Positions 8,762-18,987 are shown, counted from the first letter of the stretch. The stretch: 64,000 bases of DNA from Enterobacter sp. CC120223-11 (GCF_900215375.1 NZ_OBEF01000010.1:1-64000); one strand, 5' to 3'. A program made the numbers and translations. The notes: generated by a model from the letters alone, not told the origin.

Positions 8762-9065
8762 AACGGTAAAAACCTCCGGATAACGTCAAAACTAAGGTGC
8801 CAAAAATTGGCGCTTCTTTAAGCGTAGACATTCGCTTCGGTCTCCGGGTGTTAAAGCGTGCGCTTCGTCACGTTTATGCGATTTTTCTGTTCTTTCAATT
8901 TACGATAAAGCGATGTTTTTACATGAAAATCGGCGAAAACACCGTGAAATGATGCCATTGCACTTTCAGAGCTTTCACTTTGCAACAAAGCATGAATATC
9001 GTTAATGTTTGCGCTCCGCCGACCAGCACATATTTTATTCATCTTACGAAACGGGAAGGTTTGCA
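8762..9065. other. Intergenic region, treF / lipoprotein divergent promoters
   Basis: About 300 bp holding the promoters of treF (left) and the serine-hydrolase lipoprotein (right). A short inverted repeat, GTGCCAA-AAA-TTGGCGC, lies at about 8798-8814. A 71-codon frame on the minus strand (8851-9066) is not convincing as a gene. Nothing else recognisable is seen. Confidence 0.5.
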
Positions 9066-10229
9066 TTGAAAGGGTTAATTATCCCTGGGCTGATAGCGTC
9101 TGCTCTGCTCTCCGGCTGTTCCGGAACGCTGTCGCAAATGAATATGCCTTCCAGTGAAGTGAAGCAGGTGGCGCAAAATGGCCGCACGCTTTCCGTTAAT
9201 GAGCTTGTCACCGAATACATGCAAAGTAAGCAGGTATCGGGCATGGTGGTGGCGGTGATACAGCACAACGGCCCGGCGAAGTTTTATTGCTTCGGGGTGA
9301 CCGATGCGAAAAACCATTATCCTGTAACGCCGGACACCCTCTTTGCGCTGGGCTCGCTCAGCAAAGGCATTACCGCTGAAGTGGTCACGCTGCTGGTTAA
9401 CGAAGGTCGTCTGCACTGGGACGACACCCTGAAAACGCTGCTGCCGCCAGACACGCCGCTGAGTGCCGATGCGCAAAAGATTACGCTGCTACAGCTGGCA
9501 ACACACACTTCCGGATTACCTCGTCAGCCCATGAGCCTGCTCTCGTTGGAGCATCTGGTGGGCTATCTCAGCGACGGTGAGAATTTCTATCAGGATCTGG
9601 ACAGCGACAGCGTGCTGGGTTATCTCAGCACATTCAATGCGCCGCTGGTGCGCGAACCGCGCTACTCCAACATTGGCTACGCAATTCTGGGCTACGTTCT
9701 GAAGTACCAGACCGGACAGTCCATTGAACAGCTTGCCGCAAATAAAATCTTTCAGCCGCTTGGCATGAAGAATGCCAGTTTCCGCCCTGAAAGCCTGCGT
9801 GCTTTCCCGTTGCGCGCGCTGGGCCATGCCGGCGATCAGCCGAAATTTATCGCCCGTGGAGCCTTAACGCCTGACTGGCAGTTCAACAACAATATGGTCG
9901 GCGCGGCGAGCCTTTATAGCGATGCTCGCGATCTGATTGAATATACCCGGGCGCATTTCTCACCCACGCATAATGAGGCTTTAGATAAAGCCTTCCATGA
10001 TGTCACCGTAGATTATTTCCCGCGTGAGAAAGAAGCGGCCAATATCGCCTGGATAACAGACTCCTACGGCCAGCAAAAAATTACTTATCAGGTGGGGTAT
10101 ATCGGCGGTTATTCCAGCTACATCGGCTTTGATAAAGCGAACCAGAATGCGGTGGTGGTCTTACAGAACAGCTTTAACTGGAGTAATTATATCGGGCACG
10201 CGTTATTAAAACGGATCGCGCCCGAGTAA
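9066..10229 (+). CDS. Lipoprotein of the beta-lactamase/serine hydrolase fold (class C-like)
   Basis: A 387-residue secreted protein with a lipoprotein signal: KGLIIPGLIASALLSGC, cysteine at residue 18, so it is expected to be anchored in a membrane facing the periplasm. The penicillin-binding/beta-lactamase fold motifs are present: the nucleophile SLSK (S97-K100), YSN in PRYSNIGY, and GYIGGYSS in place of the KTG box. It may act as a peptidoglycan DD-peptidase or esterase rather than a true beta-lactamase. The start is the TTG at 9066, because GGGAAGG precedes it by 6 nt and it gives a clean signal peptide; an upstream in-frame ATG at 9009 would bury the signal. It is not AmpC or AmpH as I recall them. 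Confidence 0.8.
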   Translation: MKGLIIPGLIASALLSGCSGTLSQMNMPSSEVKQVAQNGRTLSVNELVTEYMQSKQVSGMVVAVIQHNGPAKFYCFGVTDAKNHYPVTPDTLFALGSLSKGITAEVVTLLVNEGRLHWDDTLKTLLPPDTPLSADAQKITLLQLATHTSGLPRQPMSLLSLEHLVGYLSDGENFYQDLDSDSVLGYLSTFNAPLVREPRYSNIGYAILGYVLKYQTGQSIEQLAANKIFQPLGMKNASFRPESLRAFPLRALGHAGDQPKFIARGALTPDWQFNNNMVGAASLYSDARDLIEYTRAHFSPTHNEALDKAFHDVTVDYFPREKEAANIAWITDSYGQQKITYQVGYIGGYSSYIGFDKANQNAVVVLQNSFNWSNYIGHALLKRIAPE

Positions 10230-10235
10230 TTCAGC

Positions 10236-10487
10236 TTACCACTTCTCGTCGCGAGCATCGCGGCGGCCATCGCGGCGGTTTTCACGCTTATCCTGACGGC
10301 AATGTGCATTGCTTTTGTCATCGTTTCTGTAACATTCACGCTTATCTTCGCGGCCTTCGCTTCGCGCATCCTGACGAATAGCACGCGCATCCTGACGTTT
10401 TTCGCTGTGATATGTTGCCTGGGCCGGTAAAGAAAGCGCCGGAAGAAGCATTGCGGCAGTGACCAGAGAGAGGAACATTTTTTTCAT
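10236..10487 (-). CDS. Small secreted protein rich in Arg/Asp/Lys/Glu
   Basis: An 83-residue protein with a clear signal peptide (MKKMFLSLVTAAMLLPALSLPAQA, cleavage after AQA). The mature part of about 59 residues is almost entirely charged, with repeated RQDAR/KREN/RRDGR blocks and one cysteine pair (Cys at ECY and HCR). AAGG lies 7 nt before the ATG. The likely location is the periplasm, and the mature sequence looks disordered or simply helical. I do not recognise a named family. It stands alone, convergent with the lipoprotein gene and upstream of nothing on its own strand. Confidence 0.7.
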   Translation of the reverse strand: MKKMFLSLVTAAMLLPALSLPAQATYHSEKRQDARAIRQDARSEGREDKRECYRNDDKSNAHCRQDKRENRRDGRRDARDEKW

Positions 10488-10622
10488 AGAAAAGCCTTAC
10501 TAAAAAATAAAGAAAACAAGACGTGTATTTTCACGTTGTTCTTTTTTTAGGCTTGTGCAAGTTGTGCGAAAGACAAAGAAGAGTGGTTTAATTTTAAATA
10601 AATGCGTGAGGGTGTAAGCCTG

Positions 10623-10651
10623 AAAAAAAAGCCCCGTATTATCACGGGGCT
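10623..10651 (-). terminator. Intrinsic terminator of gor
   Basis: Read on the minus strand: AGCCCCGT, loop GATAAT, ACGGGGCT, then eight T residues, 20 bp after the gor stop codon. A textbook Rho-independent terminator. Confidence 0.9.
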
Positions 10652-10671
10652 GATGCTGTAGCGAGTCAGGC

Positions 10672-12024
10672 TTAGCGCATTGTGACAAACTCTTCTGCCG
10701 CAGTTGGGTGAATCGCCACGGTGTTGTCAAAGTCCTTCTTGGTTGCGCCCATTTTCAGCGCCACGGCGAAGCCTTGCAGAATTTCGTCCATGCCGAAACC
10801 GATGCCGTGGATGCCGACGATTTTCTCTTCCGGCCCCACGCAAACGAGCTTCATGCGGCACGGCTGACGGTGAGAAGTCACGGCGGTGTACATTGCGGTG
10901 AAGGAAGATTTATAAACCTTCACGGCGTCTTCACCGTACTGCTCACGCGCCTGCGGTTCGGTCAGACCCACGGTGCCAATTGGCGGGTGGCTGAACACGA
11001 CGGTCGGGATGTTGCTGTAGTCCAGATGCTCGTCCGGCTTGTTGTTAAACAGGCGCTCGGAAAGACGGCGACCCGCCGCCACGGCAACCGGCGTCAGTTC
11101 GACGGCACCCGTGTTATCGCCGACGGCGTAGATGCCTGGCACGCTGGTGTTCTGGAACTTATCGACAACGATGTAGCCTTTATCGTTGGTTTTCACGCCG
11201 GTGGCTGCCAGGTTGAAATTGTCGTTCGCCGGTTCGCGACCGATGGCCCAAACCAGGCAGTCGACCTCGAAGGTCTTCCCGTCTTCCAGCGTCAGCGTCA
11301 GGCTGTCATCGGCATTCTTAACGACAGATTTTGGCACTGAGTGCGTGTGCAGCTGCGGGCCTTCAGCGTTCATCACTTCCACCAGCGTTTCCACAATCAG
11401 CGGATCGAAGCTGCGCAGCGGCGCATGTTTACGCACGAACAGGTGTGTTTCAGCGCCCAGGCCGTTGATCACGCCCGCCAGTTCAACGGCAATGTAGCCT
11501 GCGCCAACAACGGCAACGCGTTTTGGCAACGCAGGCAGCTCAAAGAAGCCGTCAGAATCGATGCCGTACTCCACGCCCGGAATATCAGGATGGCTCGGAC
11601 GACCGCCCGTAGCAATCAGGATGTGGTCCGCAGTTAGCATTTCGCCGTTCACTTCGATGGTTTTCGCGTCCACGAAGCGGGCAAAGCCTTTAATCACATC
11701 CACTTTGTTTTTACCCAGCACGTTGTCGTACGAGGTGTGAATGCGATCGATATAGGCACTGCGGCTGGAAACCAGCTTGTTCCAGTCGAAGTGATTAATA
11801 GTGGTATCGAAGCCGTAGTCCGGGCCATACATATGAATGGCTTCGCGGATCTGCGCGGCATGCCACATCACCTTTTTCGGCACGCAGCCGACGTTCACGC
11901 AGGTGCCGCCGAGCTCTTTGGCTTCAATCAGCGCACACTTCTGGCCGTACATGGCTGCGCGGTTGATCGAGGCGATGCCGCCGCTGCCGCCGCCGATGGC
12001 GATGTAGTCATAATGCTTGGTCAT
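10672..12024 (-). CDS. gor: Glutathione reductase (NADPH)
   Basis: Reduces glutathione disulfide to glutathione with NADPH, using FAD; a cytoplasmic homodimer of 450 residues. The FAD-binding GGGSGG is at residues 11-16. The redox-active disulfide is C42/C47 in [13 protein letters not shown], the NADPH Rossmann motif is [11 protein letters not shown], and the C-terminal HPTAAEE contains the active-site histidine contributed to the partner subunit. The frame is open further upstream, but the ATG at 12024 (after AAGGAAG) gives the E. coli N-terminus [13 protein letters not shown]. rlmJ ends 70 bp upstream on the same strand, so co-transcription is possible. In E. coli gor belongs to the OxyR regulon; no site was verified here. 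Confidence 0.97.
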   Translation of the reverse strand: MTKHYDYIAIGGGSGGIASINRAAMYGQKCALIEAKELGGTCVNVGCVPKKVMWHAAQIREAIHMYGPDYGFDTTINHFDWNKLVSSRSAYIDRIHTSYDNVLGKNKVDVIKGFARFVDAKTIEVNGEMLTADHILIATGGRPSHPDIPGVEYGIDSDGFFELPALPKRVAVVGAGYIAVELAGVINGLGAETHLFVRKHAPLRSFDPLIVETLVEVMNAEGPQLHTHSVPKSVVKNADDSLTLTLEDGKTFEVDCLVWAIGREPANDNFNLAATGVKTNDKGYIVVDKFQNTSVPGIYAVGDNTGAVELTPVAVAAGRRLSERLFNNKPDEHLDYSNIPTVVFSHPPIGTVGLTEPQAREQYGEDAVKVYKSSFTAMYTAVTSHRQPCRMKLVCVGPEEKIVGIHGIGFGMDEILQGFAVALKMGATKKDFDNTVAIHPTAAEEFVTMR

Positions 12025-12094
12025 AGCTTCTTCCTTAATCGTTGATTGCCGCGATTGTATACCTGGAATCCATAGGTTCCACCGATGGTTGTGA

Positions 12095-12937
12095 TTACTC
12101 CGGCACAATCCAGCTGACGGTGGCGTGGCCCGTGCCCGCAGGCACCAGCTTTTTGTGCAGCCACGGCAGCACGTTGTTCATCTGCTGTTCGAGTTTCCAC
12201 GGTGGGTTGATAACGATCATGCCAGAAGCGGTCATGCCGCGCTGGTCGCTGTCCGGACGCACCGCCAGTTCGATTTGCAGGATGCGGCGAATGCCGGTGG
12301 CTTCAAGATCCTTGATCATACGTTTGATTTGCGCGCGCAGCACAACCGGGTACCACAGTGCGTAGGTGCCTGTGGCGAAACGCTTGTAGCCTTCGCTGAT
12401 GCCGGAAACCACCGCCTGATAGTCGGTTTTGATTTCGTACGGCGGGTCAATCAGGATAAGACCACGGCGTGAGGCTGGCGGAAGCTTGGCCTTCAGCTGC
12501 TGGTAGCCATCGGCTTTTGCCACGCGGGCGCGGTCGTCTTTCTGGAACTCGGAGCGCAGCAGCGGGAAGTCGCTCGGGTGCAGTTCGGTCAGCTCCAGGC
12601 TGTCCTGCTCGCGCATCAGCTGACGGGCAATCAGCGGCGAGCCCGGGTAGTAGCGCAGCGTTCCGCTGCGATTAAAGTGCTGCACCACGTTGATGTAAGG
12701 CTCCAGCTCCGCAGGCAGGTCATCCTGCTGCCAGATACGGGCGATGCCTTCCAGATATTCACCGGTGCGCTCGGCGTGCTCGCTGCTCAGCTGGTAACGA
12801 CCGGCACCCGCGTGGGTATCGAGATAAAGAAACGGTTTTTCTTTCTCTTTGAGCGATTCAATGATCAGGCTCTGAACGGTGTGTTTGAGGACGTCGGCGT
12901 GGTTGCCGGCGTGAAAGCTGTGGCGATAACTGAGCAT
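12095..12937 (-). CDS. rlmJ: 23S rRNA (adenine2030-N6)-methyltransferase RlmJ
   Basis: A 280-residue SAM-dependent methyltransferase that makes N6-methyladenosine at position 2030 of 23S rRNA in the protein-free RNA. The catalytic DPPY motif is present as [10 protein letters not shown], with the SAM-binding region around [11 protein letters not shown]. The start [19 protein letters not shown] is the family N-terminus. Divergent from prlC and upstream of gor, the same order as in E. coli. Confidence 0.95.
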   Translation of the reverse strand: MLSYRHSFHAGNHADVLKHTVQSLIIESLKEKEKPFLYLDTHAGAGRYQLSSEHAERTGEYLEGIARIWQQDDLPAELEPYINVVQHFNRSGTLRYYPGSPLIARQLMREQDSLELTELHPSDFPLLRSEFQKDDRARVAKADGYQQLKAKLPPASRRGLILIDPPYEIKTDYQAVVSGISEGYKRFATGTYALWYPVVLRAQIKRMIKDLEATGIRRILQIELAVRPDSDQRGMTASGMIVINPPWKLEQQMNNVLPWLHKKLVPAGTGHATVSWIVPE

Positions 12938-13025
12938 GGATTAAGGCATTCCGGTGAACTGAAAACGAAAGTGATGCCACAGTATACCGAAAAGTCGCCG
13001 CGGCCGCGAAAAGGCATTGCCTGAC

Positions 13026-13054
13026 ATTGAAATCCTCTACACTTAACCCCATTG
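13026..13054 (+). promoter_or_regulatory. Sigma-32 type heat-shock promoter of prlC
   Basis: ATTGAAA (13026-13032), a 14-bp spacer and CCCCATTG (13047-13054) match the sigma-32 consensus CTTGAAA-N(11-16)-CCCCATnT closely. It lies 65 bp before the prlC start. E. coli prlC is known to be heat-shock induced. The sigma-32 gene itself is at 41971-42825 in this window. Confidence 0.75.
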
Positions 13055-13118
13055 TGTGAAGATATCGACAGCGCCGGAACGTGCGCCTTATTCACTCTTT
13101 TTCAACAGGACAGCGCTT

Positions 13119-15161
13119 ATGACTAATCCATTACTCACGCCCTTCGACCTGCCGCCGTTTTCGAAAATCCAGCCTGAACACGTGGTCCCTGCCGTTACCA
13201 AAGCGCTGGACGATTGCCGCACGGCGGTAGAAAGCGTGGTTGCCCAGGGCGCGCCATACAGTTGGGAAAGCCTTTGCCAGCCGCTGGCCGAAGTGGACGA
13301 CGTGCTGGGCCGTATTTTCTCGCCAGTTAGCCACCTGAACTCCGTCAAAAACAGCCCGGAGCTGCGCGAAGCCTATGAGCAGACGCTGCCACTGCTGTCC
13401 GAGTACAGCACCTGGGTCGGCCAGCACGAAGGGCTCTATCAGGCGTATCGCGATCTGCGCGACGGCGACCATTACGCGAGCCTCAACACCGCGCAGAAAA
13501 AAGCAGTGGATAACGCGCTGCGTGACTTTGAGCTCTCCGGGATTGGCCTGTCGAAAGAGAAACAGAAGCGCTACGGCGAGATTGCCGCGCGCCTGTCTGA
13601 GTTAGGCAACCAGTACAGCAACAACGTGCTCGACGCGACCATGGGCTGGAACAAACTGGTAACGGACGAAGCGGAACTGGCAGGCATGCCGGAAAGCGCG
13701 CTGGCGGCAGCAAAAGCCCAGGCCGAAGCGAAAGAGCAGGCAGGCTATCTGCTCACGCTCGATATCCCGAGCTATCTGCCGGTGATGACCTACTGCGATA
13801 ACCAGGCGCTGCGTGAAGAGATGTATCGCGCCTACACCACTCGCGCTTCCGATCAGGGCCCGAACGCCGGGAAGTGGGACAACAGCCCGGTGATGGAAGA
13901 GATCCTCAAGCTGCGTCATGAGCTGGCACAGCTGCTGGGCTTCGAAAGCTACGCCTTTAAATCCCTCGCCACCAAAATGGCGGAAAACCCGCAGCAGGTA
14001 CTTGATTTCCTGACCGATCTTGCCAAGCGCGCCCGCCCGCAGGGTGAGAAAGAGCTGGCTCAGCTGCGTGCCTATGCGAAAGCAGAATTTGGCGTGGATG
14101 AACTCCAGCCGTGGGATATCGCGTATTACAGCGAAAAACAGAAACAGCACCTGTACAGCATCAGCGACGAGCAGCTTCGCCCTTATTTCCCGGAAAACAA
14201 AGCCGTTAACGGCCTGTTCGAAGTCGTTCAGCGCATTTACGGCATCACTGCCAAAGAGCGCAAAGATGTGGACGTCTGGAATCCGGAAGTGCGTTTCTTC
14301 GAGCTGTACGATGACAAAAACGAACTGCGCGGTAGCTTCTACCTCGACCTTTACGCCCGCGAACACAAGCGCGGCGGCGCGTGGATGGATGACTGCGTTG
14401 GGCAGATGCGCAAAGCTGACGGCTCGCTGCAAAAACCAGTGGCGTACCTCACCTGTAACTTCAACCGTCCGGTGAACGGCAAACCTGCGCTGTTCACCCA
14501 CGATGAAGTGATCACCCTGTTCCATGAGTTCGGTCACGGCCTGCATCACATGCTGACCCGCATCGAAACTGCCGGTGTCTCCGGCATCAGCGGCGTGCCG
14601 TGGGATGCGGTCGAACTGCCGAGCCAGTTTATGGAAAACTGGTGCTGGGAGCCGGACGCCCTGGCGTTTATCTCCGGCCACTATGAAACCGGCGAGCCGC
14701 TGCCGAAAGCGCTGCTAGACAAAATGCTGGAAGCGAAAAACTATCAGGCGGCAATGTTTGTTCTGCGCCAGCTGGAGTTTGGCCTGTTCGATTTCCGCCT
14801 GCACACCGAGTTCAACCCGGAGCAGGGCGCAAAGATCCTCGACACCCTGGCTGAAATTAAGAAACAGGTTTCCGTGATTCCGGGGCCATCGTGGGGCCGC
14901 TTCCCGCACGCTTTCAGCCACATCTTTGCCGGTGGTTACGCGGCGGGCTACTACAGCTATCTGTGGGCCGACGTGCTGGCGGCAGATGCGTTCTCCCGCT
15001 TCGAAGAAGAGGGGATCTTCAACCGTGAAACCGGGCAGTCGTTCCTCGACAATATTCTGAGCCGTGGTGGTTCCGAAGAGCCGATGACCCTGTTCAAACG
15101 CTTCCGTGGCCGTGAGCCGCAGCTCGACGCAATGCTTGAGCACTACGGCATTAAGGGCTGA
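13119..15161 (+). CDS. prlC: Oligopeptidase A
   Basis: A zinc metallopeptidase (M3 family, 680 residues) that degrades short peptides, including cleaved signal peptides, in the cytoplasm. The zinc site HEFGH is seen in [15 protein letters not shown], with the distal glutamate in the following helix ([14 protein letters not shown]). The start is the ATG at 13119, giving [14 protein letters not shown] as in E. coli; the frame is open 21 codons upstream. It is preceded by a sigma-32-type promoter and followed 7 bp later by the GTG start of rsmJ, so the two are very probably translationally coupled. Confidence 0.96.
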   Translation: MTNPLLTPFDLPPFSKIQPEHVVPAVTKALDDCRTAVESVVAQGAPYSWESLCQPLAEVDDVLGRIFSPVSHLNSVKNSPELREAYEQTLPLLSEYSTWVGQHEGLYQAYRDLRDGDHYASLNTAQKKAVDNALRDFELSGIGLSKEKQKRYGEIAARLSELGNQYSNNVLDATMGWNKLVTDEAELAGMPESALAAAKAQAEAKEQAGYLLTLDIPSYLPVMTYCDNQALREEMYRAYTTRASDQGPNAGKWDNSPVMEEILKLRHELAQLLGFESYAFKSLATKMAENPQQVLDFLTDLAKRARPQGEKELAQLRAYAKAEFGVDELQPWDIAYYSEKQKQHLYSISDEQLRPYFPENKAVNGLFEVVQRIYGITAKERKDVDVWNPEVRFFELYDDKNELRGSFYLDLYAREHKRGGAWMDDCVGQMRKADGSLQKPVAYLTCNFNRPVNGKPALFTHDEVITLFHEFGHGLHHMLTRIETAGVSGISGVPWDAVELPSQFMENWCWEPDALAFISGHYETGEPLPKALLDKMLEAKNYQAAMFVLRQLEFGLFDFRLHTEFNPEQGAKILDTLAEIKKQVSVIPGPSWGRFPHAFSHIFAGGYAAGYYSYLWADVLAADAFSRFEEEGIFNRETGQSFLDNILSRGGSEEPMTLFKRFRGREPQLDAMLEHYGIKG

Positions 15162-15168
15162 CGCGTTC

Positions 15169-15921
15169 GTGAAAATCTGTTTAGTCGATGAATCAGGCGC
15201 CAGCGATGGCGCCTTATCTGTTCTTGCGGCCCGATGGGGCCTGGAACACGATGAAGATAACCCTATGGCGCTAGTGCTGACGCCGGAGCATCTGGAGTTA
15301 CGTAAACGCGATGAGCCAAAGCTCGGCGGGATTTTTGTGGACTTCGTCGGTGGCGCAATGGCACATCGCCGCAAATTCGGCGGTGGTCGCGGTGAAGCGG
15401 TGGCGAAAGCGGTCGGCATTAAGGGCAGCTATCTGCCGGATGTGGTGGATGCCACGGCGGGCCTCGGACGCGATGCGTTTGTACTGGCCTCTGTGGGCTG
15501 CCGTGTACGGATGCTGGAACGTAACCCTGTTGTTGCGGCCTTGCTCGATGACGGCCTGGCGCGCGGCTATGCCGACCCGGAAATCGGCGGCTGGCTAAAG
15601 GAACGTTTGCAGCTGATTCACGCCTCAAGCCTGACGGCGCTGACGGACATTACGCCGCGCCCGCAGGTGGTGTATCTCGACCCGATGTTCCCTCACAAGC
15701 AGAAAAGCGCGCTGGTGAAGAAGGAGATGCGGGTGTTTCAGTCGCTGGTGGGGCCGGATTTAGATGCCGATGGCCTTTTGGGGCCTGCGCGAGAGCTGGC
15801 AACCAAACGGGTTGTGGTGAAGCGGCCGGACTATGCACCGCCGCTGGCGGATGTTGCGACAACCAATGCGGTGACCACCAAAGGGCACCGGTTTGATATT
15901 TATCCGGGCACGGCGGAATAG
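15169..15921 (+). CDS. rsmJ: 16S rRNA (guanine1516-N2)-methyltransferase RsmJ
   Basis: A 250-residue methyltransferase that modifies G1516 of 16S rRNA. The SAM-binding motif is [17 protein letters not shown], and the catalytic-type motif is [13 protein letters not shown]. The GTG at 15169 is chosen because it gives the E. coli N-terminus MKICLxDE and lies 7 bp after the prlC stop; the open frame extends back into prlC. In E. coli the peptide transporter gene dtpB separates rsmJ from uspA. Here it is absent and a palindrome array occupies the gap. Confidence 0.93.
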   Translation: MKICLVDESGASDGALSVLAARWGLEHDEDNPMALVLTPEHLELRKRDEPKLGGIFVDFVGGAMAHRRKFGGGRGEAVAKAVGIKGSYLPDVVDATAGLGRDAFVLASVGCRVRMLERNPVVAALLDDGLARGYADPEIGGWLKERLQLIHASSLTALTDITPRPQVVYLDPMFPHKQKSALVKKEMRVFQSLVGPDLDADGLLGPARELATKRVVVKRPDYAPPLADVATTNAVTTKGHRFDIYPGTAE

Positions 15922-15937
15922 AAAGACAACAGTAGAT

Positions 15938-16109
15938 ACCCTCTCCCCGGCCCTCTCCCGAAAGGAGAGGGAGAAAAGACGCCATACCAGATTGGTTCCC
16001 TCTCCCGAAAGGAGAGGGAGAAAAGATGCCACACCAGAGACCCTCTCACGAGAGGAGAGGCACACCAGACTGGTTCCCTCTCCCATTGGGAGAGGGTTAG
16101 GGAGAGGGG
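15938..16109. repeat. Second palindromic repeat array, same family
   Basis: CCCTCTCCC/CCCTCTCAC arms recur at 15951, 15998, 16041 and 16076, so the spacing shrinks from 47 to 43 to 35 bp. Most arms are followed by a complementary GGAGAGGG after a short loop (GAAA, GAGA, ATTG). Spacers share ACCAGAxTGGTT. The outer ends (ACCCTCTCCCCGGCCCTCTCCC and GGGAGAGGGTTAGGGAGAGGGG) mirror those of the array at 4501-4850. It again lies between convergent genes, rsmJ and uspA, and could act as a bidirectional terminator or mRNA 3' end. Confidence 0.82.
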
Positions 16110-16125
16110 AAATTACAAATCTGAA

Positions 16126-16563
16126 TTACTCGTCTTCTTCATCCCGCAGCGGAACAATCAGCATATCCACGTGGACAGTGTTAATCAGCTGGCGAGCCGA
16201 GGACATCAGCTTGCTCCAGAAGTCCTGATGGTGACCGCAGACCACCAAATCCATATCGTATTTCTTGATGGCGTCGACCAGCACCTGGCCGAGATCGCCG
16301 CTGCCGCTCAGGGTTTCAGTGATCGGATACCCGGCGTTAGTGGAGAGTTCGCTTAACGCGTGGTGAGTTTCTTCCGAGATGCGTTTTTGCATGTCACCCA
16401 GATTGACGTCAATCAGGCCGGTGTAGAGATCGGAGTAGTTCACATCGACATGAATCAGGGAAACTTTCGCGTTGTAAGGGCGCGCCATGGAGACTGCTTT
16501 GTCGACCAGTACTTTGCTTTCCGGGGACAGGTCAACCGCGATAAGAATGTGTTTGTAAGCCAT
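16126..16563 (-). CDS. uspA: Universal stress protein A
   Basis: A 145-residue cytoplasmic stress protein with an alpha/beta UspA fold, a homodimer that accumulates in growth arrest. The N-terminal [16 protein letters not shown] and the C-terminal [15 protein letters not shown] are diagnostic. E. coli UspA lacks the ATP-binding GxxG(9x)GS motif, and none is seen here. AAGGAGT precedes the ATG. It is divergent from uspB. Nearby on the minus strand, GTCTACACTT (about 16599-16608) could be part of its promoter. Confidence 0.97.
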   Translation of the reverse strand: MAYKHILIAVDLSPESKVLVDKAVSMARPYNAKVSLIHVDVNYSDLYTGLIDVNLGDMQKRISEETHHALSELSTNAGYPITETLSGSGDLGQVLVDAIKKYDMDLVVCGHHQDFWSKLMSSARQLINTVHVDMLIVPLRDEEDE

Positions 16564-16863
16564 AGTGTTACTCCTTCCTTAAGTGGTTAATGACTGTAAG
16601 TGTAGACAACTCAACCTTAAAACGAGCCTCAAGTAACGTCAATGTCCCTTGATCACCAATTAGTTAAACAATTCTTTGCCGTTGGGCTCTTGATAACGAT
16701 TAAGGATGTGGCAAAAAAATCCGCTGATCTCCTACACTATTTAAAGGGCTGGTCCGCTTGGGTAATGTGAGCAGCCTCTCACTCTTTCACTGACTGTCTG
16801 TCGAGTTTCGGGGTGCGGTAGTCCCGGAGGGGTTCTCCGTGGGCGGGTCGCCGGGGAGGAGGT
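16564..16863. other. uspA-uspB divergent regulatory region
   Basis: 300 bp without a gene. It holds the uspA promoter on the minus strand (TTGACG near 16637-16642 and CTACACT near 16601-16607 are candidates), a sigma-S-like uspB promoter at 16732-16740, and a G+C-rich uspB leader of about 120 nt that ends in a very strong ribosome site. Confidence 0.6.
16732..16740 (+). promoter_or_regulatory. Sigma-S-like -10 element of uspB
   Basis: CTACACTAT matches the extended -10 preferred by sigma-S (CTAYACT). It lies about 125 bp before the uspB start. E. coli uspB is known to need sigma-S, which supports the call; no clear -35 is seen, as is usual for such promoters. Confidence 0.5.
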
Positions 16864-17199
16864 ATGGTAAGCACTGTCGCGCTGTTTTGGGCTTTGTGCA
16901 TCGTGTGTGTAGTGAATATGGCGCGCTATTTCTCATCGTTGCGTGCCCTTCTGGTGGTGCTGCGTGGTTGCGATCCCTTACTGTATCAGTATGTGGATGG
17001 CGGAGGATTCTTTACCTCTCACGGTCAGCCTGGCAAACAGGTGCGTCTGGTGTGGTATATCTACGCGCAGCGATATCGCGATCATCATGATGATGAGTTT
17101 ATTCGCCGCTGCGAGCGCGTTCGCCGTCAGTTTGTGTTGACCAGTGCGTTGTGCGGGCTGGTGGTTATCAGCATGATTGCTTTGATGATTTGGCATTAA
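16864..17199 (+). CDS. uspB: Universal stress protein B
   Basis: A 111-residue inner-membrane protein with a hydrophobic segment at each end (residues about 4-22 and 90-108) and a charged central region ([22 protein letters not shown]). Length and sequence match E. coli UspB, a stationary-phase protein linked to ethanol tolerance. AGGAGGT ends 2 nt before the ATG, an unusually strong but close ribosome site. It is divergent from uspA and followed by a bidirectional terminator shared with pitA. Confidence 0.95.
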   Translation: MVSTVALFWALCIVCVVNMARYFSSLRALLVVLRGCDPLLYQYVDGGGFFTSHGQPGKQVRLVWYIYAQRYRDHHDDEFIRRCERVRRQFVLTSALCGLVVISMIALMIWH

Positions 17200-17210
17200 G
17201 CACAAACATA

Positions 17211-17243
17211 AAAAAAGCGGGTCAGTTTCCTGGCCCGCTTTTT
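17211..17243. terminator. Bidirectional terminator between uspB and pitA
   Basis: AAAAAAGCGGGTCAG, loop TTTC, CTGGCCCGCTTTTTT: a strong stem (one G-T pair) with a T-run on both strands, 12 bp after the uspB stop codon and 18 bp after the convergent pitA stop. Confidence 0.92.
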
Positions 17244-17261
17244 TGTCGTTTCTGAAAAGGC

Positions 17262-18758
17262 TTAGATGAGCTTCAGGCTCAGCCAGTACAGCCCACCGGA
17301 CAGCAGGATCGCCGCAGGCAGGGTCAGCACCCACGCCATCAGGATATTGGTCACGGTTTTGCGCTGCAGACCGCCACCGTCAACGATCATCGTACCCGCA
17401 ACGGAGGACGACAGAACGTGAGTGGTGGACACCGGCATCCCGGTGTAGCTTGCCAGGCCAATGGAAACCGCGGCGGTCATCTGCGCGGACATCCCTTGAG
17501 CGTAGGTCATGCCTTTCTTACCGATTTTCTCACCGATGGTGGTCGCCACACGACGCCAGCCGATCATGGTACCAATGCCCAGCGCCAGCGCGACGGCCAT
17601 GATAATCCAGATTGGTGCATACTCGATGGTGCTCAGCATGTCGGTTTTAAGTTTCTTCAGCAGGCGCTGGTCGTCAGCGTTGACGTCCGGCAGCTTCGCC
17701 ACCTTATCGGTGGTGTCAGAGATGCACAGCATAATGCGACGCATCTGGCTGCGCTGGTCAACGCTCAGCTTGTCGTAGCTCTCAATGTTATCCAGCATGC
17801 CCTTCACGCGGTTCAGCGCGTTGATGGTGTTTGCCGGATGACAGTGGAACTCCGCAGGCTGTGTTGCACCCGGTTCCGGAGACGGGATCAGCTGGTCAAC
17901 GCCGGTCACTTTTTTCAGCAGATCAGGATGCTGCTGGAAGTAGACTTCGACGTTATTGACGGCATCACGGGTACGGGTAATTTCGTAGCCAGACGCATTC
18001 ATGTTCACCACGAAACCGGCCGGGGCCACGCCAATCAGTACCAGCATCACCAGACCAATGCCTTTCTGACCATCGTTCGCGCCGTGGGAGAATGCCACGC
18101 CAATCGCGGAGATGATCAGCGCAATACGGGTCCAGAATGGCGGTTTTTTCTTCCCGTCTTTCTTTTCACGTTCGGCTGGCGTCAGATGGATACGGGCCTT
18201 TTTCTTGGTGTTGCTCCAGTAGCGGCGCAGGATGAAAATCAACCCGCCTGCAACCACCAGACCAACGATAGGGGAGATGATAAGCGAGCCAAAGATCCCC
18301 ATGACTTTCGGGATGTTCAGCGCGTCCACCACCGAGGTGCCGGTCATCAGCGCATTGGTTAACCCAATACCGATAATCGCCCCGATCAGGGTGTGAGAGC
18401 TGGATGCCGGCAGGCCGAAATACCAGGTTCCGAGGTTCCAGATAATCGCCGCTAACAGCATAGAGAAGACCATGGCGAGACCATGAGCAGAGCCCATGTT
18501 CAGCAGCAAATCCGTTGGCAGCATATGCACGATCGCATAGGCTACGCTCAGACCGCCTAACAGCACGCCAAAGAAGTTGAAGATTGCCGCCATCGCCACC
18601 GCTAATTGCGAACGCATTGCGCGGGTGTAGATAACGGTCGCTACTGCGTTTGCGGTGTCGTGGAAGCCATTAATCGCTTCGTAGAACAACACAAATCCCA
18701 GAGCAAGCAATAACAAAAGCCCGGTATGCAAATCCAGGCCAGCAAACAAATGTAGCAT
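17262..18758 (-). CDS. pitA: Low-affinity inorganic phosphate transporter PitA
   Basis: A proton-driven carrier of metal-phosphate complexes in the inner membrane, 498 residues (E. coli 499). Two homologous membrane halves flank a large cytoplasmic loop (about residues 185-390) rich in charged residues. PiT signature segments are visible as [18 protein letters not shown] near residue 31 and [10 protein letters not shown] around 225. It converges on uspB. Expression is expected to be constitutive, with zinc and phosphate influence known in E. coli. Confidence 0.96.
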   Translation of the reverse strand: MLHLFAGLDLHTGLLLLLALGFVLFYEAINGFHDTANAVATVIYTRAMRSQLAVAMAAIFNFFGVLLGGLSVAYAIVHMLPTDLLLNMGSAHGLAMVFSMLLAAIIWNLGTWYFGLPASSSHTLIGAIIGIGLTNALMTGTSVVDALNIPKVMGIFGSLIISPIVGLVVAGGLIFILRRYWSNTKKKARIHLTPAEREKKDGKKKPPFWTRIALIISAIGVAFSHGANDGQKGIGLVMLVLIGVAPAGFVVNMNASGYEITRTRDAVNNVEVYFQQHPDLLKKVTGVDQLIPSPEPGATQPAEFHCHPANTINALNRVKGMLDNIESYDKLSVDQRSQMRRIMLCISDTTDKVAKLPDVNADDQRLLKKLKTDMLSTIEYAPIWIIMAVALALGIGTMIGWRRVATTIGEKIGKKGMTYAQGMSAQMTAAVSIGLASYTGMPVSTTHVLSSSVAGTMIVDGGGLQRKTVTNILMAWVLTLPAAILLSGGLYWLSLKLI

Positions 18759-18987
18759 AGGACGTTACGCCATTTTGAGGACATGAACGCGGCGCATTAT
18801 CCAGGACAAACGCAGCGTGGGCAAAGAGAAATATAGACATTTATTGATATTTCTTCACTGCGCTAAAAATAGTGTTCGAAATTATCCTATAAGTTTCAAC
18901 GGTATGAGCCGTCATCAAAAAAAACTTACTGGTCGATCCACCGCGGAAAATTTACAATTCCCGACATTCAAATGAGAGGAAAGACGT

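Noticed and set aside
8851-9066. 71-codon minus-strand frame between treF and the lipoprotein gene
   Set aside because: No ribosome site, no signal or motif, and it covers the promoter region and start of the divergent lipoprotein gene.
13602-14681. 359-codon minus-strand frame opposite prlC
   Set aside because: Shadow frame inside a conserved metallopeptidase gene; no start signal or family motif.
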